A stretch of DNA of 64,000 bases from Frondihabitans sp. PAMC 28766. GTDB lineage: Bacteria > Actinomycetota > Actinomycetes > Actinomycetales > Microbacteriaceae. The notes beneath the pieces were generated by a model. That model saw only the letters and a program-made list of their open reading frames with translations. It made no database searches and was not told the origin of the DNA. The stretch spans positions 3,286,001 to 3,350,000 of the forward strand of contig NZ_CP014513.1 in assembly GCF_001577365.1 (NCBI RefSeq), given 5' to 3'. A program made the position numbers and the translations under genes. Below are positions 42,708-52,295 of the stretch, in pieces (within the stretch, counting starts at the first letter, position 1; each line of letters starts with the position of its first letter).

Positions 42708-43897
42708 ACCCCGGCCCGCGACACGTCCAGCGCGTTGGCCCGCGCCACCGCGCCGTACCAGGCCGCACTCGGCTTCGGCGTGCGCTCGAACGTCTCGGGG
42801 TCCCAGCCGACGAGGCCGAAGGTCGGGGCGAAGCCGCTGGCCCACTCGTAGTTGTCGAGGGCGCTCCAGTGCTGGTAGCCGAGCACCGTGACGCCCTCGT
42901 CGATCGTCTCGTGGACCCCGGTGAGCGCGTCGCGGGTGTAGTCGATGCGGCGGGAGTCGTCGGCGGTGGCGATGCCGTTCTCGGTGACCATGACGGGCAC
43001 GTGGCCGGAGAGCTCCCAGGCGCTGCGGATGCCGAGGCCGGCGGCAGCGGGGTAGTACTCCCACCCGGTCAGCGTGGTCTCGACCCCGTCGGCGACGGGC
43101 AGCGGGCCGGAGGGCCCGATGAACGTGCGCGTGTAGGCCTGCACGCCGACGAAGTCGTCGCCCCGCGCCTGCTCGAGGTACCAGTCGTCTCGCGGATAGC
43201 CGTACGCCCGAAGCGCCTCGTCGGATCCTGGTTCGTCGGTCGCCTGGAAGGCCTGCGTCGCGACGGTCCAGCCCGTCTGGAGACCCGGCACGGAGGCCAG
43301 CACTTCGCGCGACCGATGGTGCGAGGCGAGCAGCGCATCGGCCACGCCGAGGTCGGGGTTCGGCAGCCCGTAGGCGACGAGGTTGGCTGCGTCCTCTCCG
43401 CCGGCGAGCATCGCGGCGATGTTCGGCTCGTTGATGGTGCACACGTAGCCGACCCCGTTCGAGACGATCGGCAGCGCGATCTCGGTGTAGCGGGCGAACA
43501 GGTCGGCGGCGTCGGGTGCACGCCAGAAGCCGTCGCGGTCGAACCACCGCGGCACCGTGAAGTGCATCAGGGTGACGACCGGCTCGAGGCCGAACTCGAG
43601 GGCGGTGTCGACCATGCGCCGGTAGTGGTCGACCTCGGCGCGCGAGACGAAGCCGCGCTCGGGCTCGATCCGGGCCCACTCGACGCTGAAGCGATAGGAG
43701 TTGAGGCCGAGGTCGGCGAGCAGCCGCATGTCGTCGCGAAAGCGGTGGTAGCTGTCGGCGGCATCGCCCGACGGCTCGACGATGTGCGTGCCGGGCTGGT
43801 GCTCCATCTCCCACCAGTTGCTGTTGACGTTGTTGCCCTCGATCTGGTGGGCGGCCGTGGCGGCGCCCCAGAGGAAACCGTCGGGGAAGGTCAGCAT
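42704..43897 (-). CDS. GH1 beta-glucosidase
   Basis: 397 residues, slightly shorter than the usual 440-480 of GH1 enzymes. The acid/base Glu is in TINEPN and the nucleophile Glu in VTENG. FPDGFLWGAATAAHQIEG is the typical opening and DNYEWASGF the aglycone-site region. It has no signal, so it acts in the cytoplasm on beta-glucosides imported by the ABC system just upstream. It is the last gene of that unit, 25 nt after the ATPase gene. Confidence 0.94.
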   Translation of the reverse strand: MLTFPDGFLWGAATAAHQIEGNNVNSNWWEMEHQPGTHIVEPSGDAADSYHRFRDDMRLLADLGLNSYRFSVEWARIEPERGFVSRAEVDHYRRMVDTALEFGLEPVVTLMHFTVPRWFDRDGFWRAPDAADLFARYTEIALPIVSNGVGYVCTINEPNIAAMLAGGEDAANLVAYGLPNPDLGVADALLASHHRSREVLASVPGLQTGWTVATQAFQATDEPGSDEALRAYGYPRDDWYLEQARGDDFVGVQAYTRTFIGPSGPLPVADGVETTLTGWEYYPAAAGLGIRSAWELSGHVPVMVTENGIATADDSRRIDYTRDALTGVHETIDEGVTVLGYQHWSALDNYEWASGFAPTFGLVGWDPETFERTPKPSAAWYGAVARANALDVSRAGV

Positions 43898-43922
43898 GAT
43901 GACTCCAAGGCGGACGGGCCGG

Positions 43923-45629
43923 TCATGCGACGCCGTCTCGCACGGGGTTGGGGATCGCGTCGAGCAGACGGATCGTGTACGGGTCGGTGGGGTTTCGAAG
44001 CACCTGGGCCGTGTTGCCGCGCTCGACCACCCGGCCTTGGTTGAGCACCAGGATGTCGTCGGTCACCACGCGCGCGCTGAGCAGGTCGTGCGTGATGTAG
44101 AGCATGCTCACACCGCGGTCGGTGCGCAGGTCGTCGAGCAGTGCGAGCACCCCGGCACGCAGCGAGACGTCGAGCATCGAGACCGGCTCGTCGGCGATGA
44201 TCACCTGCGGGTCGCTGGCCAGGGCCCGGGCGATGACGACGCGCTGACGCTGCCCGCCCGAGAGCTGGTGCGGCAGCTTCGACGCGTACTCCTCGACCGG
44301 CGAGAGGCCGACCGTGTCGAGCAGCTCGAGGACGCGGCGCCGCGCCTCGCGGCCGTGAAGCCCGGTGAAGTTGAGCACCGGGCGCATGAGCGTGTATTCG
44401 ATCGTGTGCAACGGATTCAAGGCGGCGTAGGGATCCTGGAACACCATCTGCACGTCGCGGTGCAGCTCGCGGAGGCCTCGCCGCCGCAACCGGTCGATGC
44501 GCAGGTCGCCGAACGTGGCAGAGCCCGTGGTCGGCTTCTCGACCGCCGTGATGAGCTTCGCGATGGTCGACTTGCCGCTGCCGCTCGCCCCGACGAGGGC
44601 CAGCGATCGGCCGGGCTCGAGGGTGAACGAGACGCCGTCGACCGCGGTGACGGGGCTCTCGCCGCGACGAGGCGGCGGGTAGACCATGCCGATGTCGTCG
44701 ACGACGAGCGACTTGGTCGCGGTGCGGTTGACGCTCGCGCGCGAGCCGGTCGAGGTCGTGGCCTGCACGGCGCGGTGCTCGAACCCGGGCAGCGCGATGG
44801 TCTCGGCACGGGGGTCGGCGTAATGGCTGAGCAGCATCCTGGTGTAATCGTCGCGCGGGCTGTTCAGCACGTCGTGGGCCGTGGCGTCTTCGACGATCCG
44901 GCCCTCGTGCATCACGAGCACGCGCTCGGTGGCTTCGAGCACCACACCGAGGTCGTGGCTGATCAGGATCGCGGTGAACCCCTCCGACTTCTGCAGCTGC
45001 GTGATCGTGTCCATCACCGCGTGCTGCACGAGCACGTCGAGGGCGGTGGTCGGCTCGTCGAAGACCAGCAGCTGGGGTTCGAGCGAGAGCGCCAGCGCGA
45101 TGGACACACGCTGCCGCATGCCGCCGGACAGCTCGCCGGGGTACCGGTCGAGCACCGTGCGCGGCAGCTCGACCTTGCCGACGAGCTCGATCGAGCGCGC
45201 CTCCCAGCGGCCTCGCGGCACGTGGCCGTGCGCCTTGTAGATGTCGCGGAAGTGGTCGCGGATCGTGCGTACCGGGTTCAGCGCGTTCATGCCCGACTGC
45301 AGCACCATCGCGAAACCGCCGTGGCGCTGCTCGCGCAGCTGCTCGCCCTCGATGGAGGCGACATCCTGCCCGTCGAAGAGGATGCTGCCCGAGCTGATGC
45401 GAGCGGGCGCGCGCGAGAGGCGGGTGAGGGCGAAGCCGAGCGTCGACTTGCCCGAGCCCGACTCCCCCACCAGGCCGATGAACTCGCCCTTCTGCAGGGT
45501 GAACGAGACGTCGTCGACGGCGCGGAAGGCGTCGTCGCCCGGCCCGTAGACGACGCTCAGCCCGCGAACGTCGAGGAGGGCAGCGCCGGGGGCGGTCGAA
45601 GCGACAGTGTTCTCGAGCGTCGTGGTCAT
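43923..45629 (-). CDS. ABC transporter ATPase with two nucleotide-binding domains (DppD-DppF fusion type)
   Basis: 568 residues. Two complete ATPase domains stand in one chain. Domain 1 has Walker [10 protein letters not shown], signature LSGGMRQR and Walker B LLVFDEP. Domain 2 has [17 protein letters not shown] and VIIADEP. Both are of the oligopeptide/dipeptide importer class, normally encoded by two genes. A linker of about 60 residues joins them. The ATG at 45629 overlaps the preceding permease stop (ATGA), so all four transporter parts are coupled. It energises import across the two permeases. Confidence 0.95.
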   Translation of the reverse strand: MTTTLENTVASTAPGAALLDVRGLSVVYGPGDDAFRAVDDVSFTLQKGEFIGLVGESGSGKSTLGFALTRLSRAPARISSGSILFDGQDVASIEGEQLREQRHGGFAMVLQSGMNALNPVRTIRDHFRDIYKAHGHVPRGRWEARSIELVGKVELPRTVLDRYPGELSGGMRQRVSIALALSLEPQLLVFDEPTTALDVLVQHAVMDTITQLQKSEGFTAILISHDLGVVLEATERVLVMHEGRIVEDATAHDVLNSPRDDYTRMLLSHYADPRAETIALPGFEHRAVQATTSTGSRASVNRTATKSLVVDDIGMVYPPPRRGESPVTAVDGVSFTLEPGRSLALVGASGSGKSTIAKLITAVEKPTTGSATFGDLRIDRLRRRGLRELHRDVQMVFQDPYAALNPLHTIEYTLMRPVLNFTGLHGREARRRVLELLDTVGLSPVEEYASKLPHQLSGGQRQRVVIARALASDPQVIIADEPVSMLDVSLRAGVLALLDDLRTDRGVSMLYITHDLLSARVVTDDILVLNQGRVVERGNTAQVLRNPTDPYTIRLLDAIPNPVRDGVA

Positions 45630-46561
45630 CGTCCGCTCCCTTCTCGGAGGCGCGGATTGCTCAACCCGTCGACCCCGAAGTTGATCAGCGTGAGGGAGGT
45701 GGCGAGCAAAGCGATGCAGAGGCCCGGGGCGAACAGCAGCACCCACTGGCCCGTCAGCAGGGCGTTGGAGTTCTGCGCCCAGAAGAGCATCGTGCCCCAA
45801 CTGACGGTCGACGAGTCGCCGAGCCCGAGGAACTCGAGGCCCGCCTCGGCCAGGATCGCGCTCGTGGCCGCGCCGAAGAAGCTGCCCACGATCAGCGAAG
45901 TCATGTTGGGCAGGATCTCGCGGAAGACGATCCGCCACGACGAATCGCCCGAGAACATGGCCGCGGTCACGAAGTCACGCGATCGCAGCGACTGGGTCTG
46001 GCTGCGCAGCACGCGGGCGCCGAAAGCCCACCCGGTCAGCACGACGACCAGGATGATCATCACGATGCCGCCGTTCTGGAGGTACGCGGCGATCACGATC
46101 ATGAGCGGCAGCGACGGGACGACGAGGAAGAGGTTGACCACGAAGCCGGTGACATCACCGGCGAACCCTCGCGTGTAGCCCCAGCTCAGGCCGATGACGA
46201 CCGCGATGAAGGTCGAGAAGGCCCCGGCGACGAAGCCGACCAGCACGCTGATCCTGGCGCCGTGGATCAGCTGGCTGAGCACGTCTTCGCCGGCGGCAGT
46301 GGTGCCGAACCAGTGGGCGGGGGTGGCGTTCGCACTGCGAGCGAAGGTGGTGGCGCTCGGGTCGTAGGGGGCGAGCAGCGGCGCGAAGATCGCGACGAGC
46401 ACGAACACGCCGAGCATCACCAGCCCGATGCGCGATTTGCGGTTGCTCCAGATGGTCGAGGCGGCGCGCGCCACCACCTTCCACGGCGAGGGCGCCGCAG
46501 CGATCTCCGCCTGCGCCTCGGGAGCGTCGGTCGGGATCTGAGGGTCGAGTATCGACGTCAT
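45626..46561 (-). CDS. ABC permease, DppC/OppC type
   Basis: 311 residues, six spans, BPD permease family. The N-terminal region LGVFVLVAIFAPLLAPYDP and the EAA loop in FREILPNMTSLIVGSFFGAA (about residues 205-225) are typical of the C-type subunit. It begins 8 nt after the B subunit and overlaps the ATPase gene by 4 nt. It should form the channel with the next gene. Confidence 0.93.
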   Translation of the reverse strand: MTSILDPQIPTDAPEAQAEIAAAPSPWKVVARAASTIWSNRKSRIGLVMLGVFVLVAIFAPLLAPYDPSATTFARSANATPAHWFGTTAAGEDVLSQLIHGARISVLVGFVAGAFSTFIAVVIGLSWGYTRGFAGDVTGFVVNLFLVVPSLPLMIVIAAYLQNGGIVMIILVVVLTGWAFGARVLRSQTQSLRSRDFVTAAMFSGDSSWRIVFREILPNMTSLIVGSFFGAATSAILAEAGLEFLGLGDSSTVSWGTMLFWAQNSNALLTGQWVLLFAPGLCIALLATSLTLINFGVDGLSNPRLREGSGR

Positions 46562-46569
46562 CGTCGGCT

Positions 46570-47547
46570 CTACTTTCGGGTTCGGGGGTCGAGGCGGCCG
46601 TAGAGCAGGTCGACGAGGAAGTTCGCGACGAGCACGCTGACCGTGATCATGAGGAAGAGGGCCTGCATCAGCGGGTAGTCCTGGTTGGTGACCGCTTTGA
46701 GCAGCAGGTAGCCGATGCCCGGGTAGCCGAAGACCGACTCGACGAGCAGCGACCCGCCGACCACGCCGCCGAGCGCCAGACCGAACGAGGTCAGGTTCGG
46801 CAGGATCGCGTTGCGCGCCGCGTACCGGATCGCGACCGTGCGGCTGCGCAGGCCGTTCGCCTCGGCGAAGGTGACGTAGTCGTCGCCGAGCGTGTTGATC
46901 ATGGTGTTGCGCATGCCGAGGATCCAGCCGCCGAGCGATGTGATGAGGATCGTGAGAGCCGGCAGGACGGCGTGATAAAGCACGTCGACGATGTACGGCC
47001 CGGTGAACGCCGGCACGGAGGTCACCCCGGCAGCCCCCGACGTCGGGAAGGCGTGGCCGACGTAGCCGAGGAAGAAGAGCAGCAGGAGCGCCGTCCAGAA
47101 ATACGGGAACGCGCTCGCGAAGCTGCCGCCGAGCGTCGGCAGCGCCTCGATCCAGGTGCCGCGCTTCCACGCGGCGAGGATGCCGAGAAGGGTGCCGCCG
47201 ATGAAGGCGATGATGGTGACGACGCCGACGAGGATGAGCGTATAGGGCAGGGCCCCGGCGATCAGCTGCGACACCGGCTGCGGGTAGAACGTGTAGCTGG
47301 TGCCGAAGTGCAGGGTGACGACCTGGCGGAGGTAGTCGCCGTACTGCCCGAGGAGGTTGCCGTTCGGCACCCCGAGCTGCGCTTCGATCGCCTTCTTCGT
47401 GGCGGCGCTGACGGGCCCGCTCTGCGAGAGCTTCGCGACGGCCGCGTCGGCGGGCGACCCGGGCATCAGGCGGGGCAGGATGAAGTTGATCGTGACGGCC
47501 GCCCACAGTGTCAGCACGAAGACGCCGAGCTTCTTGAGGATGCGCAT
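46570..47547 (-). CDS. ABC permease, DppB/OppB type
   Basis: 325 residues, six spans. The family opening TINFILPRLMPGSPADA and the EAA loop in YAARNAILPNLTSFGLALGGVVGG are present; the end has GYLLLKAVTNQDYPLMQALFL. Its ATG shares one base with the binding-protein stop (TGATG). With the C subunit it forms the membrane channel. Confidence 0.93.
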   Translation of the reverse strand: MRILKKLGVFVLTLWAAVTINFILPRLMPGSPADAAVAKLSQSGPVSAATKKAIEAQLGVPNGNLLGQYGDYLRQVVTLHFGTSYTFYPQPVSQLIAGALPYTLILVGVVTIIAFIGGTLLGILAAWKRGTWIEALPTLGGSFASAFPYFWTALLLLFFLGYVGHAFPTSGAAGVTSVPAFTGPYIVDVLYHAVLPALTILITSLGGWILGMRNTMINTLGDDYVTFAEANGLRSRTVAIRYAARNAILPNLTSFGLALGGVVGGSLLVESVFGYPGIGYLLLKAVTNQDYPLMQALFLMITVSVLVANFLVDLLYGRLDPRTRK

Positions 47548-49208
47548 CAGTTGCTCGCCGCCTTCGCCGTGGCCTTCTTCAGGTGCGTGAAGATCAGCAG
47601 CGGGGTCGAGCCGTAGTTCTTCGGGCTCGCGTAGGGGTTCGAGGCCGTCGGCCAGCCGGTGAACTTCTCGGTGTTGTAGAGGCCCCAGGATCCGCCGTAG
47701 TAGATCGACAGGAAGGGCAGCTTCTCGTAGACCACCTGCTGCAGCTGGTAGCCGAGCTGCTTCTGCGTCGCCGGGTCGGTCGTGCCACGGAACTCGGCCA
47801 GCAGCTGATCGGTCGTCTTGTCGGAGAAGCGCTCGAAGTTGCTCGGCGCCGCCTTGCCGACGGGCTGCACGAACGAACTCGAGAGCGCCACGTTGAAGTC
47901 CTGATAGAGCGAGCCGGTGCCGCCGAACCCGCCGAGCGCCAGGTCGAAGTCGCCGTTCTGGAGGGCCAGCTGGTATGCGGCGGGCTGGGGCTGGGTGACC
48001 TTGACCGAGATGCCGATGGTGCCGAGCTCCTTCTGGATGGCCTGCACGGCGCGCAGCCAGTCGGTGTAGCCGTTGGCCGTCATGAGCGACAGGGTCGCCT
48101 GCGTGCCCGAGGCATCGACGAGCTTGCCGCCCTTCCGCGTGTATCCGGCCTTCGCGAATGCCGCGAGGGCCGCCTGGGTGTTCTGCGAGATGATGCCCTT
48201 GTTCGGCAGCGAGGGGTCGAGCAGGTCGTTCTGCGCAGGCAGCAGGAGGCCGTTCTGCCCGGCCTGCTGCTCGTACCCCTCGGCGGCGGAGTCGCCGATC
48301 GCCTTGCGATCGAGCGCCAACGACAGGCCCTGACGGAAGTCCAGGTTGTTGAACGGGGCTTTGGTCAGGTTCGGGTAGAGCACGATCGTGCCTCCCGGCG
48401 GGAACCAGTAGCTGTTGTCGCCGTTGGCCTTCAGCCAGGTGCCCTTGACGTCGCTGATGAACGAGTAGGCCCAGTCGTAGCCCTTGGTCACGACGTCGAG
48501 CTGCGTGTTCACACCGGGCAGGATCAGGTGCTCGGCCGCGACCTTGTTCGCCTGCCAGTAGAGGTGGTTCTTGTCGAGGCTGTACTGCTGCGGGTAGAAG
48601 TTGCCCAACTTGTACGGGCCGGTGCCGACGGGGTTCGGGTTGAGGAAGGTGGTGGGCTTCGCGACGTTCTTCCAGATGTGCTGCGGCACGATCAGCACCT
48701 GCGAGATGATCGCCGCGGCCGGGGCGTCGGCGCTCTTGAGATGCACCGTGACGACGTCGCCCGAGGTCGTGACCGACTGGATGTACTGCCAGACACCGGT
48801 GGTGTCGAGGGTCGGGTACTTCTTCAGCAGGGCGAAGGTGAAGGCGACGTCGGCGGGCGTGAACGCCTTGCCGTCGGACCACTTCACGCCGGTGCGGATC
48901 GTGTAGGCCACGGTCTTCGCGTCGGGCTGTGCGACTCGGCTGGCGAGCCACGGGTGCTGCGCGCCGTCGAGGTTGTTGATCACGACGAGCGGCTCGTAGA
49001 TGTAGGGGGTCGCCGTGCGCGCATTCGTGAGGAACGGGTTGAAGTTGCGCGTCAGCGTCGGCGACCCGGTGTCGGCGGCGATGAGCATGGTGTCGCTGCC
49101 GATGGACGCATCGGGGCGGCTCGTGATCTGGATGGCGCAGCCGGACGCGACGAGCGCGACCGCCGCTGCGAGGGCGGTGATTCTGACGAGTGATCTGACG
49201 GGGAGCAT
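47547..49208 (-). CDS. ABC substrate-binding lipoprotein, SBP family 5
   Basis: 553 residues. The lipobox VALVASGC ends at about residue 24. It is a family-5 binding protein (DppA/OppA-like), with AADTGSPTLTRNFNPF, TIRTGVKWSDGKAFTPADVAF and NPVGTGPYKL as landmarks. Family 5 members bind peptides but also cellooligosaccharides and nickel; the linked GH1 enzyme suggests beta-glucosides (inference). It is the first gene of the SBP-permease-permease-ATPase-glucosidase unit and is controlled by the LacI-type site at 49273-49286. Confidence 0.93.
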   Translation of the reverse strand: MLPVRSLVRITALAAAVALVASGCAIQITSRPDASIGSDTMLIAADTGSPTLTRNFNPFLTNARTATPYIYEPLVVINNLDGAQHPWLASRVAQPDAKTVAYTIRTGVKWSDGKAFTPADVAFTFALLKKYPTLDTTGVWQYIQSVTTSGDVVTVHLKSADAPAAAIISQVLIVPQHIWKNVAKPTTFLNPNPVGTGPYKLGNFYPQQYSLDKNHLYWQANKVAAEHLILPGVNTQLDVVTKGYDWAYSFISDVKGTWLKANGDNSYWFPPGGTIVLYPNLTKAPFNNLDFRQGLSLALDRKAIGDSAAEGYEQQAGQNGLLLPAQNDLLDPSLPNKGIISQNTQAALAAFAKAGYTRKGGKLVDASGTQATLSLMTANGYTDWLRAVQAIQKELGTIGISVKVTQPQPAAYQLALQNGDFDLALGGFGGTGSLYQDFNVALSSSFVQPVGKAAPSNFERFSDKTTDQLLAEFRGTTDPATQKQLGYQLQQVVYEKLPFLSIYYGGSWGLYNTEKFTGWPTASNPYASPKNYGSTPLLIFTHLKKATAKAASN

Positions 49209-49270
49209 CGTTGCATCCGGTCTTTCTGCTGGGTCGGGCACCTCGACGGCTCCGTCGGATGTCTCCGCAC

Positions 49271-49300
49271 ACTGTATGCGCATACATTGCCATTGCGCAA
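49271..49300 (-). promoter_or_regulatory. Promoter with LacI-type operator for the oligosaccharide ABC unit
   Basis: On the minus strand TTGCGC (49300-49295), an 18-nt spacer and TACAGT (49276-49271). The perfect palindrome TGTATGCGCATACA (49273-49286) covers the spacer's end and most of the -10. The CG-centred form is the usual LacI-family operator shape. The leader to the ATG at 49208 is about 55-60 nt. Confidence 0.72.
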
Positions 49301-49407
49301 GGGGAACTGAGGCTGCCGCACCCCTGAGCGGCCTACCTCACCCCGCCTAGGCGAAGTGTGCCACGCCGGTCGGGGGTGCCTGCCCGCCGCCCCGCAGCGC
49401 CCCGAAG

Positions 49408-50547
49408 CTACGCGGGCCCCTCCGAGCTTTCGCGCAGCAGGAGCCGCACCGGCAGACGTACGGCGATCGGCGCCTGGTCGGGATCGTCGAGGCGGCGGCG
49501 CATGACTGTCATGGCCGCGCGCCCGAGGGCGACCATGGGCTGCTGCACGGTGGTCAGACGCGGCGACGACAGGTTCGACTCGGCGATGCCGTCGAAGCCT
49601 GTGACGATCGTGTCGTCGGGCACGCGCACTCGGGCCGCGTCGAGGGCGGCCATCACGCCGAGGGCGGTCTGGTCGTTCGAGCACACCACCGCGCGCGGCA
49701 GGCCGTGTGACGACCGACCCTCGACGAGCCGCGAGCCGACACGACGACCGCCCGCACGGGTGAAGTCGCCGTGCAGCACGGGCAAGGCGTCGGGGTCGAC
49801 ACCCCTCTCGACGAGGGCGCGGCGAAAGCCGTCGTAGCGCTCGGCGTCGTCGGGCGAGCCCGGAGGGCCCGAGACGAAGACCGGATCGCGGACACCCAGC
49901 TCGTCGACGAGGTGGGCTGTGAGCGCATGCATTCCCTCGCTGTTGGCGACCATGACATGGTCGTAGTCGTCTTCGCGTCTCGCCCCGGCGATGAGCACGA
50001 TCGGGATGCGCCGTGAGACGTGCGTCAGGATCGCGTCGGGCACGCTTCGGGCGAGCAGTGCGAGCCCGTCGACACGCCCTGCGATGTCCGTGACGATCTC
50101 GACGGGGTTGGTGCCGCGTCCGACGCCGATCATCAGGGTGAAGCCGTCGCGCCAGGCCTGCATCTCGCTGCCGCGCAGCACCTCGTCGAAATACAGGTCG
50201 GTGCGGTGCGTGGCGGGCTCTCCCCCGACGTCGCGAACGGTCTCGACGTGCGCCGTGGCATCGCGCACCGCCTCGACGGGCCCGGTGTCGAAGCCGGGGC
50301 TGAGATCGGTGTCGGCGTCGTCGACGGCGTCGAAGTCGGGGAAGAAGAGGCCGAGCACTCCCGTGCGGCGGGCGGCGAGGCCACGAGCGCTGGCGCTCGG
50401 CACGTAGCCGAGGGCGCGGACGGAGGCCAGGACGGTCTCGCGGGTGGATGCGCGTACATCGTCGGGACGACGAAAGACCCGTGAGACCGTCGCAATCGAG
50501 ACCCCGGCGTCGGCCGCCACGTCGTAGACCGTGGGGGTCTTCTTCAT
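49408..50547 (-). CDS. LacI-family transcriptional repressor
   Basis: 379 residues. The N-terminal helix-turn-helix and hinge read VYDVAADAGVSIATVSRVF, then YVPSASARGLAARRTG. The effector domain follows, with VTGFDGIAESNLSSPRLTTVQQP near the end. About 45 extra residues (roughly 73-117, rich in Asp and His) sit between LFFPDF and LYFDEVLRG, where other LacI proteins run straight on. It is likely to bind the palindrome upstream of the ABC unit. It is divergent from the alpha-glucosidase gene. Confidence 0.93.
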   Translation of the reverse strand: MKKTPTVYDVAADAGVSIATVSRVFRRPDDVRASTRETVLASVRALGYVPSASARGLAARRTGVLGLFFPDFDAVDDADTDLSPGFDTGPVEAVRDATAHVETVRDVGGEPATHRTDLYFDEVLRGSEMQAWRDGFTLMIGVGRGTNPVEIVTDIAGRVDGLALLARSVPDAILTHVSRRIPIVLIAGARREDDYDHVMVANSEGMHALTAHLVDELGVRDPVFVSGPPGSPDDAERYDGFRRALVERGVDPDALPVLHGDFTRAGGRRVGSRLVEGRSSHGLPRAVVCSNDQTALGVMAALDAARVRVPDDTIVTGFDGIAESNLSSPRLTTVQQPMVALGRAAMTVMRRRLDDPDQAPIAVRLPVRLLLRESSEGPA

Positions 50548-50572
50548 GCGCTGCTCCTTCGCGGGGGCCGTG

Positions 50573-50593
50573 TCGCACAGGGGCCCTGTGCGA
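50573..50593. promoter_or_regulatory. Perfect 21-bp palindrome between the LacI and alpha-glucosidase genes
   Basis: TCGCACAGGG-G-CCCTGTGCGA. It lies 25 nt from the LacI start and 10 nt before the alpha-glucosidase ATG. It could be an operator or a hairpin at the ribosome site. Confidence 0.5.
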
Positions 50594-50603
50594 GGCTGGA
50601 TCG

Positions 50604-52295
50604 ATGACCGACGTGATCGACGACGACCAGCCGTGGTGGGCCAGCTCTGTCGTCTATCAAATCTATCCTCGCCGCTTCGCCGATTCGAACGGTGACGGCA
50701 TCGGCGACCTCGGCGGCATCCGCGCGCACCTCGACCACCTCGTGCGCCTCGGGGTCGACGTGGTCTGGCTCTCGCCGATCTACCGGTCGCCGCAGGTCGA
50801 CAACGGCTACGACATCAGCGACTACCAGAGCATCGACCCGCTCTTCGGCACGCTCGACGAATTCGACCTGCTGCTCGCCGAGATGCACGAGCGCGGCCTC
50901 AAGCTGATGATGGACCTCGTCGTCAACCACACGAGCGACCAGCACCCGTGGTTCGTCGAATCGCGGTCGTCGCTCTCCGACCCGAAGCGCGACTGGTACA
51001 TCTGGCGAGACGGGGTCGACCGGGGCGCCGGCGAACCCGCCACACCCAACCTCTGGCGCAGCGTGTTCAGCGGCCCGGCATGGCAGTTGGACGAGGCCAC
51101 CGGTCAATACTTCTTGCACATCTTCGCCCGCGAGCAGCCTGACCTCAACTGGGACAGCCCGGGCCTTCGGCGGGCCGTCTACGACATGATGAACTGGTGG
51201 CTCGACCGCGGAGTCGACGGCTTCCGCATGGACGTAATCAACACCATCGCGAAGGTGCAGGCCGACCTGGTCGGCGACAGCGAGGGCTACCGCATGGGGC
51301 CGCAGATCCACGATCACCTGCAGGAGATGCAGCGAGAGGTGTTCGCCGGCCGCGACGCGGAGCTCGTCACCGTCGGCGAGACACCCGGTGCGACCCTCGA
51401 CGAGGCGCGCCTGTTCACGGCGCACGATCGCCACGAGCTCGACATGGTCTTCCAGTTCGAGCACGTGGGGCTCGACCACGGCCCCCGCACGAAGTTCGAC
51501 AACGTGCCTCTCGCTCTGCCCGACCTCAAGGGCTCGCTCGCCCGCTGGCAGGACGGCCTCGCCGACCGCGGCTGGAACAGCCTGTACTTCGGCAACCACG
51601 ACCAACCTCGCTCGATCTCCCGCTTCGGCGACGACGGTCGCTGGCGCTACGAGTCGGCGACCGCCCTGGCCGGAATCCTGCACCTCCACCGCGGCACGCC
51701 GTACGTCTACCAGGGCGACGAGATCGGCATGACCAACGCCGGTTTCACCTCGCTCGACCAGTATCAGGATCTCGAGTCGCTGAACTGGGCCGCCGAAGAG
51801 ACGGCCACGGGTCGCCCCCTCGCCGAGGTGCTCGAGTCGCTGGCCTTCCGCAGCCGCGACAACGCACGCACCCCCGTGCCGTGGTCGTCCGAGGCCGGGT
51901 CCGGTTTCACGACGGGCACACCGTGGCTGTCGATCCCCGCCACGGGGGGCCTCACAGTGTCGGAGGACCTGGGCCGCGGCGACCGGTCGGTGATCGAGTT
52001 CTATCGCCTGCTGATCGAGCTGCGGCACGAGTCGCCGGTGGTGCGGCTGGGCCGGTTCGCGCTGCTCGAGCCGTCGCATCCTGCGCTCTGGGCTCTGACG
52101 CGGACGCACGGTCGCTCGCGGCTGCTCGCCGTCGCGAACTTCTCCGGGTCCCCACTCTCGCTCGACGAGCTCTCTTCGCCCGAGCTGCGGGAGCCCGGCT
52201 CGCTCGTGCTCGGCAACTACGCCGATGCCGGCGCGGCCCTCGAGCTGCGCCCCTGGGAGTTCCGCGTCGTCGCCCTCGGTACGGTCGACGCATGA
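50604..52295 (+). CDS. GH13 alpha-glucosidase (oligo-1,6-glucosidase-like)
   Basis: 563 residues. It opens [20 protein letters not shown], as in the oligo-1,6-glucosidase/trehalose-6-phosphate hydrolase group. Catalytic residues are the nucleophile Asp in GFRMDVIN, the acid/base Glu in TVGETPG and the transition-state Asp in FGNHDQPR. Having MDVIN rather than FDVIN and no signal fits a cytoplasmic alpha-glucosidase that cleaves alpha-1,4 or alpha-1,6 glucosides. The start is at 50604; the palindrome lies just before it. Its stop overlaps the next gene (ATGA). Confidence 0.93.
   Translation: MTDVIDDDQPWWASSVVYQIYPRRFADSNGDGIGDLGGIRAHLDHLVRLGVDVVWLSPIYRSPQVDNGYDISDYQSIDPLFGTLDEFDLLLAEMHERGLKLMMDLVVNHTSDQHPWFVESRSSLSDPKRDWYIWRDGVDRGAGEPATPNLWRSVFSGPAWQLDEATGQYFLHIFAREQPDLNWDSPGLRRAVYDMMNWWLDRGVDGFRMDVINTIAKVQADLVGDSEGYRMGPQIHDHLQEMQREVFAGRDAELVTVGETPGATLDEARLFTAHDRHELDMVFQFEHVGLDHGPRTKFDNVPLALPDLKGSLARWQDGLADRGWNSLYFGNHDQPRSISRFGDDGRWRYESATALAGILHLHRGTPYVYQGDEIGMTNAGFTSLDQYQDLESLNWAAEETATGRPLAEVLESLAFRSRDNARTPVPWSSEAGSGFTTGTPWLSIPATGGLTVSEDLGRGDRSVIEFYRLLIELRHESPVVRLGRFALLEPSHPALWALTRTHGRSRLLAVANFSGSPLSLDELSSPELREPGSLVLGNYADAGAALELRPWEFRVVALGTVDA

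Noticed and set aside
43782..46178. 798-codon plus-strand frame over the ABC genes
   Set aside because: Antisense shadow; its codons mirror the conserved ATPase and permease genes on the other strand.
50445..50458. Second LacI-type operator TGGATGCGCGTACA inside the LacI gene
   Set aside because: It matches the ABC-unit operator at 12 of 14 positions but lies in coding sequence for the hinge region, where this codon pattern is expected; not strong enough to annotate.
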